Below are positions 25,345 through 34,093 of a stretch of DNA of 64,000 nt, piece by piece. The position numbers and the translations under genes were made by a program. Below the pieces are notes generated by a model. The model was given only the letters and a program-made list of their open reading frames with translations. It was not told where the DNA came from and ran no database searches. Location of the stretch: the NCBI RefSeq assembly GCF_016862895.1, contig NZ_BONV01000009.1, positions 62,001-126,000 of the forward strand, in the 5' to 3' direction. How positions within the stretch are numbered: the stretch's first letter is position 1; every line of letters begins with the position of its first letter. Source of the DNA: Planotetraspora kaengkrachanensis (lineage in GTDB: Bacteria > Actinomycetota > Actinomycetes > Streptosporangiales > Streptosporangiaceae).

Positions 25345-26106
25345 TCAGACGGCCCAGCGGCCGCCGTCCACGTGGAGGGTCGCCCCATGAATGAAGCTCG
25401 ACCGCGGCGAGGCCAGGAACGTGATCGCCTCGACGATCTCCTCCGGCGTCCCGGGACGGCCGGCGGGCAGGGTCCGCGCGAGGGCGTCCAGGTCGTCACC
25501 CATGGAAGCGGTGCCCTCGGTGCGCGTCGGCCCCGGGCTCACGGCGTTGACCCGCACCCCCCGCGGGCCGAACTCCGCCGCCCATGACTTCGTCAGCAAC
25601 ACGACCGCCGCCTTGCTCGACCCGTACAGGGCGTAACCGGCGTGGCCGTACTCCGCGACCATCGTGGTCACGTTGACGATCGAGCCCCGGCCGCGCCCCG
25701 CCATGGCCGGGGCGAGCTCGGCCACCAGGAAGTACGGCGCCTTCACGTTGACCCCGTAGACCGCCTCGAAGTCGGGCTCGCTCGTCTCGGTCGTGGGCCC
25801 GAACGGGTAGATGCCGGCGTTGTTCACCAGCACGTCCACCTGCCCGAGCAGCCCGGTCGCGCTGTGCGCGAGCGAACGCGCGGACGCCTCGTCGCGCAGG
25901 TCGGCCGCGACGAAGTGCGCCCGGCCCCCGAGCGCCCGGATGTCCTCGACCGCCTGCTTGCCCCGCACCTCGTCACGGCCCGACAGGACCACCTCGGCGC
26001 CGAGCCCGGCCAGCGCCCGGGCCGCCTCCCTACCGATGCCGCTGGTGGCTCCGGTCACCAGAGCCCCCATGCCCGCCAGCTCCGCGGTCGCCACTCGTCC
26101 GGTCAT
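25345..26106 (-). CDS. SDR-family NAD(P)-dependent oxidoreductase
   Basis: 253-residue Rossmann-fold dehydrogenase or reductase. It has the nucleotide motif VTGATSGIGR, NNAG at the centre, and the catalytic Tyr and Lys in YALYGSSKAA. It ends in the usual LHVDGGRWAV. ATG 26106 is preferred because AGGGGTG lies eight bases upstream; a GTG nine bases earlier is possible. The gene follows a LysR gene on the same strand (184-base gap), so that regulator may control it. The 184-base gap holds a short CCGTCGC/GCGACGG hairpin and nothing coding. Substrate unknown. Confidence 0.9.
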   Translation of the reverse strand: MTGRVATAELAGMGALVTGATSGIGREAARALAGLGAEVVLSGRDEVRGKQAVEDIRALGGRAHFVAADLRDEASARSLAHSATGLLGQVDVLVNNAGIYPFGPTTETSEPDFEAVYGVNVKAPYFLVAELAPAMAGRGRGSIVNVTTMVAEYGHAGYALYGSSKAAVVLLTKSWAAEFGPRGVRVNAVSPGPTRTEGTASMGDDLDALARTLPAGRPGTPEEIVEAITFLASPRSSFIHGATLHVDGGRWAV

Positions 26107-26289
26107 GCCTTTCACCCCTGATCATTGGTTCGTGTTCCGCCGTCGCACTGCCTGCGGCGACGGCCTCGCGGGGTGTAAGGGCGAAGCCGTCCGCGAACTT
26201 CCGAAACTTTCATAGCGGCGGCTTATGGCGGCCATCGGCAAGGCTTGGAGCGCTCGCCGGCCGCCCCGTGCGACCGGCCGCCGCAGAGC

Positions 26290-27189
26290 TCAGGAGACTC
26301 CGGGCTCGTCGAAGCCCGCGATGAGGTTGGCCAGGTCGCGGCGGCGTGAGGCGGCGGGCCAGACCGCCCAGGTCCGCCGCACCAGGGGGTTGCCGATCAG
26401 AGGGGACCAGGTGACGGTGTCGGGCAGCGTCTGGGCCCAGTTCGGCGGCGCGAGCGCGAAGGCCTTTCCCGTGCCGACGGCGGCCAGTTTGACCTCCGCG
26501 ATCAGCGCCTGGCCCTCGGGGGCCGGCGGGCCGATGTCCACGCCGTGGCTGCGGAGGATCGCCACCACCTCGTCGTACCACGCGGGGCTCCCGGACCGGG
26601 GGAAACTCAGCCATTCCAGACCACTGAGCGTCTCCAGGCGGATGCCGTCGGGACAGGAGATCTCCGCAGCCTGCTCGGCTGACAGCAGCACCCCCAGGTT
26701 CTCCCTGACCACCAGCATCGCGTCGAACTCGGGCCCTCCCGGCCGCTCGCGGAGCAGGCCCGCGTCGAGTTCGCCCGCCCTCAGGGCGGCAACCTGCGCG
26801 GCCGTGGACAGGTGCAGGGCCTGCACCCGGGTCTCCGGGCAGACGGCGGCCAGCCGGTCCAGCGCCGGACCGAGGAGATCAGTGGGCAGTTCCAGGGGAA
26901 CCCCCAGCCGCAGGACCCCCGCCCCCTCGGTCGAGTACGCCGCCATCGCCCGCAGTGCCTGATCATGCCGTGCGAGGACGGCACGCGCCTCGGCGAGCAG
27001 GGTCGTGCCCGCCTCGGTGGGCGACACCCCGGTGCTGCTGCGTACCAGCAGCTTGACGCCCAGTTGGCGTTCCAGTGCGCTGATCGTCTGCGAGAGCGCC
27101 GGCTGGCTGACATGCAGCCGCCGCGCCGCCGCCGACAGTCCCCCGTCCTCGACCACGGCGACGAAGGCACGCAGTTCCCGCAACTCCAT
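26290..27189 (-). CDS. LysR-family transcriptional regulator
   Basis: 299 residues. The N-terminal winged helix-turn-helix is standard (RELRAFVAVVEDGGLSAAAR, then SQPALSQTISALERQLGVKL). The effector-binding domain begins near residue 90 and matches periplasmic-binding-protein folds. ATG 27189 gives the usual MELRELRAF start. Downstream on the same strand is the SDR gene, its likely target, although LysR proteins more often control divergent genes. No T-N11-A site was fixed with confidence. The effector is unknown. Confidence 0.9.
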   Translation of the reverse strand: MELRELRAFVAVVEDGGLSAAARRLHVSQPALSQTISALERQLGVKLLVRSSTGVSPTEAGTTLLAEARAVLARHDQALRAMAAYSTEGAGVLRLGVPLELPTDLLGPALDRLAAVCPETRVQALHLSTAAQVAALRAGELDAGLLRERPGGPEFDAMLVVRENLGVLLSAEQAAEISCPDGIRLETLSGLEWLSFPRSGSPAWYDEVVAILRSHGVDIGPPAPEGQALIAEVKLAAVGTGKAFALAPPNWAQTLPDTVTWSPLIGNPLVRRTWAVWPAASRRRDLANLIAGFDEPGVS

Positions 27190-27282
27190 CCGCCCATGGC
27201 ACCACACGCCCGCGAGGAGTCCGCAGGCAGGCGGCCTCCGGCACGCCGCGCGGCTCCGGAGCCCGGCTCACCCGGCTGCGCG

Positions 27283-28023
27283 TCAGGATCGGCGGCGGCC
27301 GACGAGCAGGTCCGCCATGGCCGGCAGGTCCGGCGCGACGAGGTCGGGCCGGGGCAGGGAGGCCACGGGCAGTGGCGCGTTGCCCGGCCGGGTGATCAAC
27401 CCGGCGGCGAAGCCGGCGCTCTGCGCCCCGATGGTGTCCCAGACGTGCGCCGCGATCATGCGGCACGAGGACGGCGGCACGCCCAGTTCCCGTGCCACCA
27501 GGTGGTAGCACTGCGGGGCGGGCTTGTAGGCGCGGACGGTCTCGACGGTGAACTGCCGCTCGAAGAACCGCGCGAGACCGGCGTGCTCGAGCGGGGTCGG
27601 CCCCCGTGGGTCTGAGGGCGAGTTCGTCAGCGTGACCATGCGGAATCCGGCGTCCTGGAGCCTGGTCAGGCCGTCCTCCACGTCGGGATGGGCGGGCATG
27701 GTCCGCATCGCCCGCCTGATCTCCTCGACGTCGGCGTCGGTCACCTCCACGCCGTGGACGTCACCCACCATCTTGAGCAGGCCCTGGCCCAGGGTGAAGA
27801 ACCCCTCGTACAGGCCCGACAGGGTGACGGTCATCGAGTACATGAACAGGTGGCCGAGCCACTCGCGCATGACGCGCCGGTCCCCGAAGATCTCCTCGAA
27901 GAGCGGGTTCATCGACTCGAAGTCGATCAGCGTCTCGTTGACGTCGAACACGAGCAGCGACGGCTCGCCGCCGCTCCACTCGTCGTTCGAGGGCCGGCTC
28001 GTCCGGGTCACGGCGTGATTCAT
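27283..28023 (-). CDS. Haloacid dehalogenase-type (HAD) hydrolase
   Basis: 246-residue HAD-superfamily hydrolase of the type II haloacid-dehalogenase kind. Nucleophile Asp and second Asp lie in LLVFDVNETLID, where the second position is Asn, typical of dehalogenases rather than phosphatases. Motif II is TLTNSPSD, Lys of motif III is in YKPAPQCYHL, and motif IV region is MIAAHVWDTIGAQSAG. A helical cap is inserted after motif I. The ATG at 28023 has GGGGGAG four to ten bases upstream. Likely cleaves a C-Cl or related bond of a 2-haloacid, though the family is broad. No obvious operon partner. Confidence 0.86.
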   Translation of the reverse strand: MNHAVTRTSRPSNDEWSGGEPSLLVFDVNETLIDFESMNPLFEEIFGDRRVMREWLGHLFMYSMTVTLSGLYEGFFTLGQGLLKMVGDVHGVEVTDADVEEIRRAMRTMPAHPDVEDGLTRLQDAGFRMVTLTNSPSDPRGPTPLEHAGLARFFERQFTVETVRAYKPAPQCYHLVARELGVPPSSCRMIAAHVWDTIGAQSAGFAAGLITRPGNAPLPVASLPRPDLVAPDLPAMADLLVGRRRS

Positions 28024-28361
28024 GATCTCCCCCACGGCCGGAGGCGCTCATCCCGGCCACCGGCCGGTCGGCATCCGGCCTTCCCCCGGCCGTACCCGGG
28101 GGCCTCGCCGGAAAACTGCGGCACCGTCCGGCGGTGCGCGAGCCGCTCCTCCCAGTCCGTGCCCGGTGCCCGGGCGGCACGCGGCCTGCGAGCCGATCTC
28201 GACATTTGTAGAAAACGCCGCGATCAAGAGAGAACGGCCGTCCAAAGACATTCGGTGCCTTCAACCCATAGCGTCAAACGGGCCGACTTTACGGTCCCTT
28301 TACCTTCGCGCGAGGCCGGTCCCCGGCCCCGGGCGCCTGATCGCTAGGGGAAAGCTTGCCG
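28024..28361. other. Intergenic region before S15 peptidase
   Basis: 338 bases between divergent genes. No supported gene. The half nearest the S15 peptidase is AT-richer (around 28200-28310, including TTGTAGAAAAC and ACTTTACGG) and probably holds its promoter. AGGGGAAAG lies about eight bases before the ATG at 28362. Confidence 0.35.
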
Positions 28362-30308
28362 ATGTCCATACCGCGCCGAACGACGGGCCCTGCGGCACCG
28401 ACCGCCCTACGGAGTCTTCGATCAGCACGTGGCGCCGCCGCGGCGCTGGGTCTCGCCGTCACCGCGACCCTCACGGGAGTCGCCGCGAGCCCGGCCCCCG
28501 CCACGGCGAACGCCGCCGTCGGGCCGGTCTTCGAGAACGGCATGGCCCAGCCGGTGTTCTCGACGAACAGAAACGACTGGATCCGCCAGGAGGTGTGGGT
28601 CGAGACCCCGATCGACAGCGACGGCGACGGCCGCAATGACCGGGTGCACGCCGAGGTCACCCGGCTCCAGGAGACCGAGACGGCCGGCCTGAAGTCGCCT
28701 GTCGTCTACGAGGCCAGCCCCTACTACGCCGGCGGCAACCCGATCACGAACCACGACGTCGATCACGAGCTCTACGAGCCGACGCGTCCCGGCAAGGGCG
28801 GGCACGACCACGGTTCGGTGCTGGAGCCGTGGGCGGACGAGCGGCTGGCCGCCGCGGGCTCCGACGGGACCGGCGCCTTCGCGAAGGCCGCGGACACGGG
28901 CCCGCAGCCGGCGATCAGCACCAGCCACGAGTCCAACTGGCTGCCCCGCGGGTTCGCGGTGGTCCACGCCGAGTCGCTGGGCAGCGGCAAGTCCGACGGC
29001 TGCCCGACCACCGGCGGGCGCAACGAGACCATCGGCGCCAAGTCCGTCGTCGACTGGCTGAACGGCCGCGCGAAGGCCTATGACGCCACGGGAGCGCAGG
29101 TCAAGGCCACGTGGACGACCGGCAAGGTCGGCATGATCGGCACCTCCTACAACGGCACGCTGCCCAACGCGGTCGCGAGCACCGGTGTCAAGGGGCTCGA
29201 GGCCATCGTGCCGATCTCGGCGATTTCGAGCTGGTACGACTACTACCGCGCGAACGGCGCCGTCGTCGCCCCCGGCGGCTACCAGGGCGAGGACACCGAC
29301 GTCCTCGCGGAATACGTCTACACCCGCGCGGACAGTCAGATCTGCCGCAGTGTGATCGACGACCTGGCGAAGGCGCAGGACCGGACCACCGGCGACTACA
29401 ACGCCTTCTGGGACGAGCGCAACTACATGAACGACGTGCGCAACGTCCACGCCGCGGTGCTGGTCGCGCACGGGCTCAACGACTGGAACGTCAAGACCAA
29501 GCAGGCCGCGCAGTGGTACGAGGCGCTCGCGGCCCGCAAGGTGCCGCACAAGATCTACCTGCACCAGGGCGGGCACGGCGGCTCCCCCAGCCTCGACGTG
29601 CTCAACCGCTGGTTCAGCCGCTACCTGTGGGGCTACAAGAACGGCGTCGAGAACGACCCCCGTGCGCTGATCCAGCGCGAGGACCGGACGCTGGTTGAGT
29701 ACCCGGAATGGCCCGATCCTGCGGCTCACAACGCCACGCTCAACCTGGCGCCGGGAGCGGACGGGGCCGCGGGCGTCCTCACCCGTGACAAGCCGCGCCA
29801 CCACGGCAAGCCGGTGACCGAGACGATCGTCGACGACGCGACCCAGACGGCCGAGACCCTCGCCGCCGCGGCGACGTCCGACAACCGCCTGGCCTACCAG
29901 TCGGGCACGCTGACCGGCGCGGTCAGGCTCAGCGGCACACCGCTGGTGTCGCTGAAGATGTCCTTCGGCCAGCCGTCTGCGAACGTCACGGCGCTGCTCG
30001 TGGACTACGACCAGACCGGCAAGGCGAAGGTCATCACCCGGGGCTGGACGGATCCCCAGAACCGCAAGTCGATCTCCCGGACCGAGCGGATCAAGCCGGG
30101 CAGCCCGTACCGGATCGACGTCGACATGCAGCCGCACGACTACGTGTTCGCGGCGGGCCACCGGATCGGCGTCGTGGTGCTGTCGAGCGACCACGACTAC
30201 ACCATCCGGCCCACCCCCGGCGCGACGCTCAACCTCGACACGGCGCACAGCACCGTCAAGCTGCCGATCGTCGGCGGAGCCGACGCGTTCACCTCGGCGA
30301 ACGGCTGA
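28362..30308 (+). CDS. Secreted Xaa-Pro dipeptidyl-peptidase, S15 family
   Basis: 648-residue secreted serine peptidase that removes X-Pro dipeptides. A long N-terminal export signal runs to about residue 50 (hydrophobic AAALGLAVTATLTGVAAS, cleavage near ATANA). The alpha/beta hydrolase domain contains nucleophile Ser in GMIGTSYNGT, Asp in AHGLNDWNVK and His in HQGGHGG. The C-terminal jelly-roll typical of X-Pro peptidases follows from about residue 450 and ends with the DHDYTIRPTPGATLNLD motif. ATG 28362 is preferred over an in-frame TTG six bases earlier because of its ribosome-site spacing. A perfect 13-bp terminator follows. Confidence 0.92.
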   Translation: MSIPRRTTGPAAPTALRSLRSARGAAAALGLAVTATLTGVAASPAPATANAAVGPVFENGMAQPVFSTNRNDWIRQEVWVETPIDSDGDGRNDRVHAEVTRLQETETAGLKSPVVYEASPYYAGGNPITNHDVDHELYEPTRPGKGGHDHGSVLEPWADERLAAAGSDGTGAFAKAADTGPQPAISTSHESNWLPRGFAVVHAESLGSGKSDGCPTTGGRNETIGAKSVVDWLNGRAKAYDATGAQVKATWTTGKVGMIGTSYNGTLPNAVASTGVKGLEAIVPISAISSWYDYYRANGAVVAPGGYQGEDTDVLAEYVYTRADSQICRSVIDDLAKAQDRTTGDYNAFWDERNYMNDVRNVHAAVLVAHGLNDWNVKTKQAAQWYEALAARKVPHKIYLHQGGHGGSPSLDVLNRWFSRYLWGYKNGVENDPRALIQREDRTLVEYPEWPDPAAHNATLNLAPGADGAAGVLTRDKPRHHGKPVTETIVDDATQTAETLAAAATSDNRLAYQSGTLTGAVRLSGTPLVSLKMSFGQPSANVTALLVDYDQTGKAKVITRGWTDPQNRKSISRTERIKPGSPYRIDVDMQPHDYVFAAGHRIGVVVLSSDHDYTIRPTPGATLNLDTAHSTVKLPIVGGADAFTSANG

Positions 30309-30324
30309 TCCCGATCCCGACGGC

Positions 30325-30354
30325 AGGGCGGGCCGCCACCCGGCGGCCCGCCCT
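30325..30354. terminator. Terminator after S15 peptidase
   Basis: AGGGCGGGCCGCC, loop ACCC, GGCGGCCCGCCCT: a perfect 13-bp stem. Just after it, 30380-30417 holds three to four tandem copies of an 11-bp unit (CTGATCCTGCG) of no evident function. Confidence 0.85.
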
Positions 30355-30435
30355 CTTCCGCGCCCTCATCGCGCTGCTCGTCCTGCACTGATCCTGCGCT
30401 GATCCTGCGCTGATCCCGTGCGGATGCCACGGTCG

Positions 30436-31182
30436 TCACCCGTCGCCGCGCTCGGCGGCGCGGTGGCCGAGGACGACCTCGCCGTCGACGACGGTCCAGG
30501 AGAGCCCCTCGACGGGGCCGGAGAGCGCGGCCTTGAACCGCCGGCTCACGTCGTCGACCAGGACCTCGGCCTTTCCTTCTGTCAGGGCGATCAGGACGTC
30601 CCTGGCGACTCGGCGGGGGTCGTTCTTGACCACCGCGAGGCTGCTCGTCATCTCGGTGTCGGTGTAGCCGAAGTGGACGCCGAGCACCTGGGTGCCCTGC
30701 CCGGCCAGTTCGACGCGCAGCGCGTTGGTCACCGACCACAGCGCCGCCTTGGACGCGCCGTACGCCCCGGCGCCCGCGGCCCACGACAGGGCTGAGTGGA
30801 TGTTCACCAGCGCGCCGCCGCCGTTCGCGGCAAGGACCGGCGCGAAATGCTGGGCGACGCGCAACGGGCCGAAGACGTTGGTGGCGAACACCGCCTCGAC
30901 GTTCGCGACGTGCTCCGCCACGATCGGCCCCCTGGCGGGCAGTCCGGCGTTGTTGACCACGATCGAGACGTCGCGTGCGTGCCGGGCCAGCGCCGCGACC
31001 GCCCGCTCGTCCGTGACGTCGAGAGCGACCGGCTCGATCCGGTCGTCACCGGCCGGTACGGGCCGGCGCGAGGTGGCGTACACCTTCGTGGCGCCCAGGT
31101 TCAGGAACTCGGCCACGAACGCCTGGCCCAGCCCACGCCGTCCGCCGGTGACCAGCACCGCGGCTCCCTCGATGACGGTCAT
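30436..31182 (-). CDS. SDR-family oxidoreductase
   Basis: 248 residues, classical SDR. Nucleotide motif VTGGRRGLGQ, VNNAGLPARG, and the catalytic pair in YGASKAALW. ATG 31182 is used because the family N-terminus (MTVIEGAAVLVTGG) starts there; upstream codons would add an Arg-rich tail. GGAG lies about 14 bases upstream, so initiation may be weak. The upstream region contains copy R1 of the 70-bp repeat, 121 bases before the start. The substrate is unknown; the sequence is closest in feel to short-chain reductases of xenobiotic or polyketide carbonyls. Confidence 0.88.
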   Translation of the reverse strand: MTVIEGAAVLVTGGRRGLGQAFVAEFLNLGATKVYATSRRPVPAGDDRIEPVALDVTDERAVAALARHARDVSIVVNNAGLPARGPIVAEHVANVEAVFATNVFGPLRVAQHFAPVLAANGGGALVNIHSALSWAAGAGAYGASKAALWSVTNALRVELAGQGTQVLGVHFGYTDTEMTSSLAVVKNDPRRVARDVLIALTEGKAEVLVDDVSRRFKAALSGPVEGLSWTVVDGEVVLGHRAAERGDG

Positions 31183-31302
31183 CGGCTTCGGGGGGCTCCG
31201 GTGCGGCCGAGGACGGCCTCCCCTTCCCCGCCCGGGCCGGTGGCGCCTGCATATGGCCTGTTCATGTGGGCTCACCCCATGGATTCGGCTGATCGGGGTT
31301 CC

Positions 31303-31371
31303 ATCCTGCCCTCGACGCCGACCTCGGGAGATGAAGAGACACGCTGCCGATAATCGCGATCAGCGATGCCC
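31303..31371 (+). repeat. 70-bp dispersed repeat, copy R1
   Basis: First of three copies (others at 32507 and 34268). It aligns without gaps to R3, and the last part AATCGCGATCAGCGATG is identical in both. The block around ACCTCGGGAGATGAAGAG corresponds to the palindrome-like ATCTCNNGAGATGAACAA of the other copies. It sits upstream of the SDR gene and abuts the thioesterase stop. Confidence 0.7.
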
Positions 31372-32181
31372 TCAGGCCGGCATGCGGATCGCCGCGAGCT
31401 GTGTGGCCTGGGCGACCAGGCGGTCCTTGCTGTCCCAGGCGTACACGGTCTCGTCCATCCGCCCTTTCGTGACGTCCGCGGCGTACGTGCGGACGCGGAG
31501 CGGACCGGGCGCGGGGACCCGGCGGATGTAGGCGCTCATCTGGATGGTGGGAGCCCAGCCCGGGAGGTCGAGGTCGAAGCCGGCCGACGGGACGGGGTCG
31601 AGGGCGACGAGCAGCGAGAGCGGATCCCAGTCGGAGCCGTCGGCGAGGCGGTGCCAGCCCGCGACGACCCCGCGGCGGGACGGCGATCCGGACAGGAATC
31701 CGAGGTGATCGGGGTCCAGTCGCTGCTCGACCACCTCCATCAACGGCACGGGGAATTCTCCGCCAGGCACCACGAGCGGGGTGCGCGGGCACTCGTGCTC
31801 CTCGCGAAGGTCCACCGGCTCCAGTCCCGCCCACCAGGCTCCGGCCTCCTCCAGCCGCTCCAGCGTGATCAACGCCTCGACCCGGACGGCGCCGCCTTGG
31901 GTCAGGCGGGCTCGCGCCTGGGTGGTGCTCCTCCCGGTCCGCAACGACTCGACGTGGATCTCGGCCGAGCCCGGGGTGGGCGCGGCGACGAAGAGCCCGC
32001 TGACCACGCTCGGATGCGGATGATCTCCGCCGACGCCGTCACATACCGCGCGGCCCATCACCGCGAGCAGGTAACCGCCGTGCAGTTTCCCGCCCACGCT
32101 CCACTGCGGATCCAGGTCGGCCTCGTAGGCGTCGCCGCGACGCACGACCGACACAGCTTCCCGAAACGCGCCCATATCCAT
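31372..32181 (-). CDS. Acyl-CoA thioesterase-like double-hotdog protein
   Basis: 269 residues consistent with two fused hotdog domains (thioesterase-like, TesB-related). The first domain has the WSVGGKLHGGYLLAVMGRA helix, the second SDWDPLSLLVALDPVPSAGF, where hydrolases of this fold keep an Asp. Such enzymes cleave acyl-CoA thioesters in the cytosol. The start is ATG 32181 or ATG 32175, with GAGG placed better for the second. The gene precedes the SDR gene on the same strand, 189 bases apart with repeat R1 between them. Confidence 0.83.
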   Translation of the reverse strand: MDMGAFREAVSVVRRGDAYEADLDPQWSVGGKLHGGYLLAVMGRAVCDGVGGDHPHPSVVSGLFVAAPTPGSAEIHVESLRTGRSTTQARARLTQGGAVRVEALITLERLEEAGAWWAGLEPVDLREEHECPRTPLVVPGGEFPVPLMEVVEQRLDPDHLGFLSGSPSRRGVVAGWHRLADGSDWDPLSLLVALDPVPSAGFDLDLPGWAPTIQMSAYIRRVPAPGPLRVRTYAADVTKGRMDETVYAWDSKDRLVAQATQLAAIRMPA

Positions 32182-32211
32182 CCTCGTTTGTTCCTGAATA
32201 CGACGTACACG

Positions 32212-32400
32212 TCATCCAACCGAACCTGTTTGGGACCGAGCCGCTTCTCCTCCGCCGCGGAGAAGGACTAGAGCCCCGCGCGTCATCGGACCCGGACGCC
32301 CGCCCGGAAAGATCCGGCCCTCCTCGACGAGGACCGTACTCGGCCCGTGCAGGCTCGTACCGTCGAACATCCGTCCGGCGTGGATCGCGAGAGAGATCAT
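32212..32400 (-). pseudogene. Amidohydrolase N-terminal remnant
   Basis: The first 30 codons read MISLAIHAGRMFDGTSLHGP and then a strand ending LVEEGRI. This is the typical opening of imidazolonepropionase-like amidohydrolases (IRAGRLFDG...VLVEDGRI). After that the sequence loses similarity and stops, and the metal-binding HxH motif that should follow near residue 60 is absent. It is therefore a truncated relic, not a functional enzyme. It lies in the 387-base gap between the thioesterase and the LysR gene. Confidence 0.5.
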
Positions 32401-32506
32401 GATCGAAGACTGCCGGCGCTCGTTCCGCAGGGGTCGACCGACCCGATCACCGGTATCACCGTTGGCATAAATCCGCCTTTAATGACTAGTTCGGACATTG
32501 AGGTTC

Positions 32507-32575
32507 AAATGCTGTCGTGGATGGAGATCTCAGGAGATGAACAAATGAGCTATCGGTAATCGCCGCCGGTGATAG
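32507..32575 (+). repeat. 70-bp dispersed repeat, copy R2
   Basis: Second copy, ending at the start codon of the LysR gene. Against R3 the first 56 positions align without gaps with about ten differences. Several are synonymous in the shared frame that spells EIS-x-DEQM-x-YR, which hints at a coding origin. The core GAGATGAACAAATG is identical in R2 and R3. Confidence 0.75.
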
Positions 32576-33498
32576 AGCCTGGAACGGTGGAGTTGAGACA
32601 TCTGGCGGCCTTCGTCGCCGTGGCGGAGGAAGGCGGTTTCACCCGCGCGGGCGAACGGCTGCACCTGGTCCAGTCGGCGGTCAGCGCCGCCGTGCGCAAT
32701 CTGGAGCGCGAACTGGGCGTCACGCTGTTCGAGCGGACCACGCACATGGTCGAGCTGACCGACACGGGCCGGCTCCTGCTCGCCGAGGCACGGCGCACGC
32801 TCAGCGCCGCCGAGGCCATGCGCGGCGTCGTCGACCAGTTGAGCGGCGGACTGCGAGGCACGGTACGGCTCGGCGTCATGCAGTCCCAGCGCCCGCCCTG
32901 GGTCAGCGTCCCCAGGCTGCTGGCCGGCTTCCGCGCGAACTACCCGGATGTGAACGTGGAACTGCGCTGCGGCGCCAGCGCCGCGCATGCGCGGGACCTG
33001 CGTGAGGGCCGCTTGGACCTGGCCTTCGTTGCGCTCCCGGCCGGGACGGCGCGCGATCTGACCCTCACGCCGATCACGAGCCAGGTCATGCGCCTGGTCT
33101 GCCCTCGTGACCACGGGCTCGCCGGTCGCGACGGCGTCGACCTGCACGAACTGGCCGACGAGGTGTTCGCCGACTCTCCCGCCGACTGGGGCCACAGAAT
33201 CGCCGTCGACCGCGCCTTCGAGACGGCGGGCGTCGAGCGCAAGGTCCATTACGAGGTCGGCGACATGGCGAGCATCGTCGAGTTCGTTCACTTCGGGCTC
33301 GCGGTCGCCGTCCTGCCGCCATCGGTCGTCGACCCGGCGGCCGGCGTGTGTCTCGTCTCGATCCGCGAGCACGCGCCGTCCTTCTCCGCCTCGATCGCCG
33401 CTCCCGCCGACCGCGAGCTCACGCCGGCGGCACGCGCCGTGTTCGAGGCCATCCGGACGGCCGCCGCCGCCGAGCGCCGCGATTCGGTTCTCCCCTGA
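32569..33498 (+). CDS. LysR-family transcriptional regulator
   Basis: 309 residues with a standard LysR helix-turn-helix (ELRHLAAFVAVAEEGGFTRA, then VQSAVSAAVRNLERELGVTL) and a full effector domain. GTG 32569 or GTG 32587 (VELRHLAAF) may be the start; neither has a good ribosome site. The 70-bp repeat R2 runs into its start, and other copies lie upstream of the SDR (R1) and between the cupin and GNAT genes (R3). This makes a regulon read by this protein plausible, but it is not shown. Confidence 0.9.
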   Translation: MIEPGTVELRHLAAFVAVAEEGGFTRAGERLHLVQSAVSAAVRNLERELGVTLFERTTHMVELTDTGRLLLAEARRTLSAAEAMRGVVDQLSGGLRGTVRLGVMQSQRPPWVSVPRLLAGFRANYPDVNVELRCGASAAHARDLREGRLDLAFVALPAGTARDLTLTPITSQVMRLVCPRDHGLAGRDGVDLHELADEVFADSPADWGHRIAVDRAFETAGVERKVHYEVGDMASIVEFVHFGLAVAVLPPSVVDPAAGVCLVSIREHAPSFSASIAAPADRELTPAARAVFEAIRTAAAAERRDSVLP

Positions 33499-33571
33499 GC
33501 CGCGCCGGGCGGCGGCGGTCAGGACGGCCCTTCGGCCGGTCCTCGAAATCGTCAGGTGGGACCTTCCGCCC

Positions 33572-34093
33572 CTACAGGTTCTCCTCCGGGAGGAGGACGG
33601 AGCCGTAGCGCATGGCCAGTCGCGTCAGCGGCTCGTACCGCTCAGGCCCCCAGAGAGTGGGCTGTTCACCGGGCCGCGGGTCGTCTCCGCCCTCGACGAA
33701 GGCTCCCTCCGGACCGCCGGGTGTGAACAGGAACAACATCCGGGCAGGGTGCACACCGACGTTTTTGAACCGGTGGCGGTGTCCCCGTGGGATGAAGACG
33801 AAGTCACCCGGCTTGCCGATGAAGGTGCGGTCGCCGTCGAGGAACTCCAGTTCTCCGGAGAGCAGATAGAACGCCTCGTCGACGTCGGTGTGGATGTGCG
33901 CCACCGGCCCGGCGCCCGCCGGGATCGAGCCCTCGATGAATCCGAGCGAACCGTTGCTCTCCTTCGCGAGGATCTTGAGCGTGTAGACGTCGCCGACCAC
34001 CCACTTGGTGATGCCCTCTCCCGCGGGCACATGGATGGCGCCGGGCCTGAACTGCTGGTCGGTCCCGTCCGGAACCTGGAAGGGAAGACTCAT
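33572..34093 (-). CDS. Cupin-domain protein
   Basis: 173-residue single-domain cupin. Metal ligands are in cupin motif 1, VAHIHTDVDEAFYLLSGELE (His, His, Glu) and motif 2, GDFVFIPRGHRHRFKNVG (His). Small cupins of this shape include quercetinase-like dioxygenases and sugar or small-molecule binding proteins. AAGGAG lies about eight bases before the ATG. It is divergent from the GNAT gene with repeat R3 between them. The reaction cannot be predicted. Confidence 0.88.
   Translation of the reverse strand: MSLPFQVPDGTDQQFRPGAIHVPAGEGITKWVVGDVYTLKILAKESNGSLGFIEGSIPAGAGPVAHIHTDVDEAFYLLSGELEFLDGDRTFIGKPGDFVFIPRGHRHRFKNVGVHPARMLFLFTPGGPEGAFVEGGDDPRPGEQPTLWGPERYEPLTRLAMRYGSVLLPEENL

Noticed and set aside
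30380-30417. 11-bp tandem repeat near the S15 peptidase terminator.
   Set aside because: Only three to four imperfect copies with no gene association; probably slippage.
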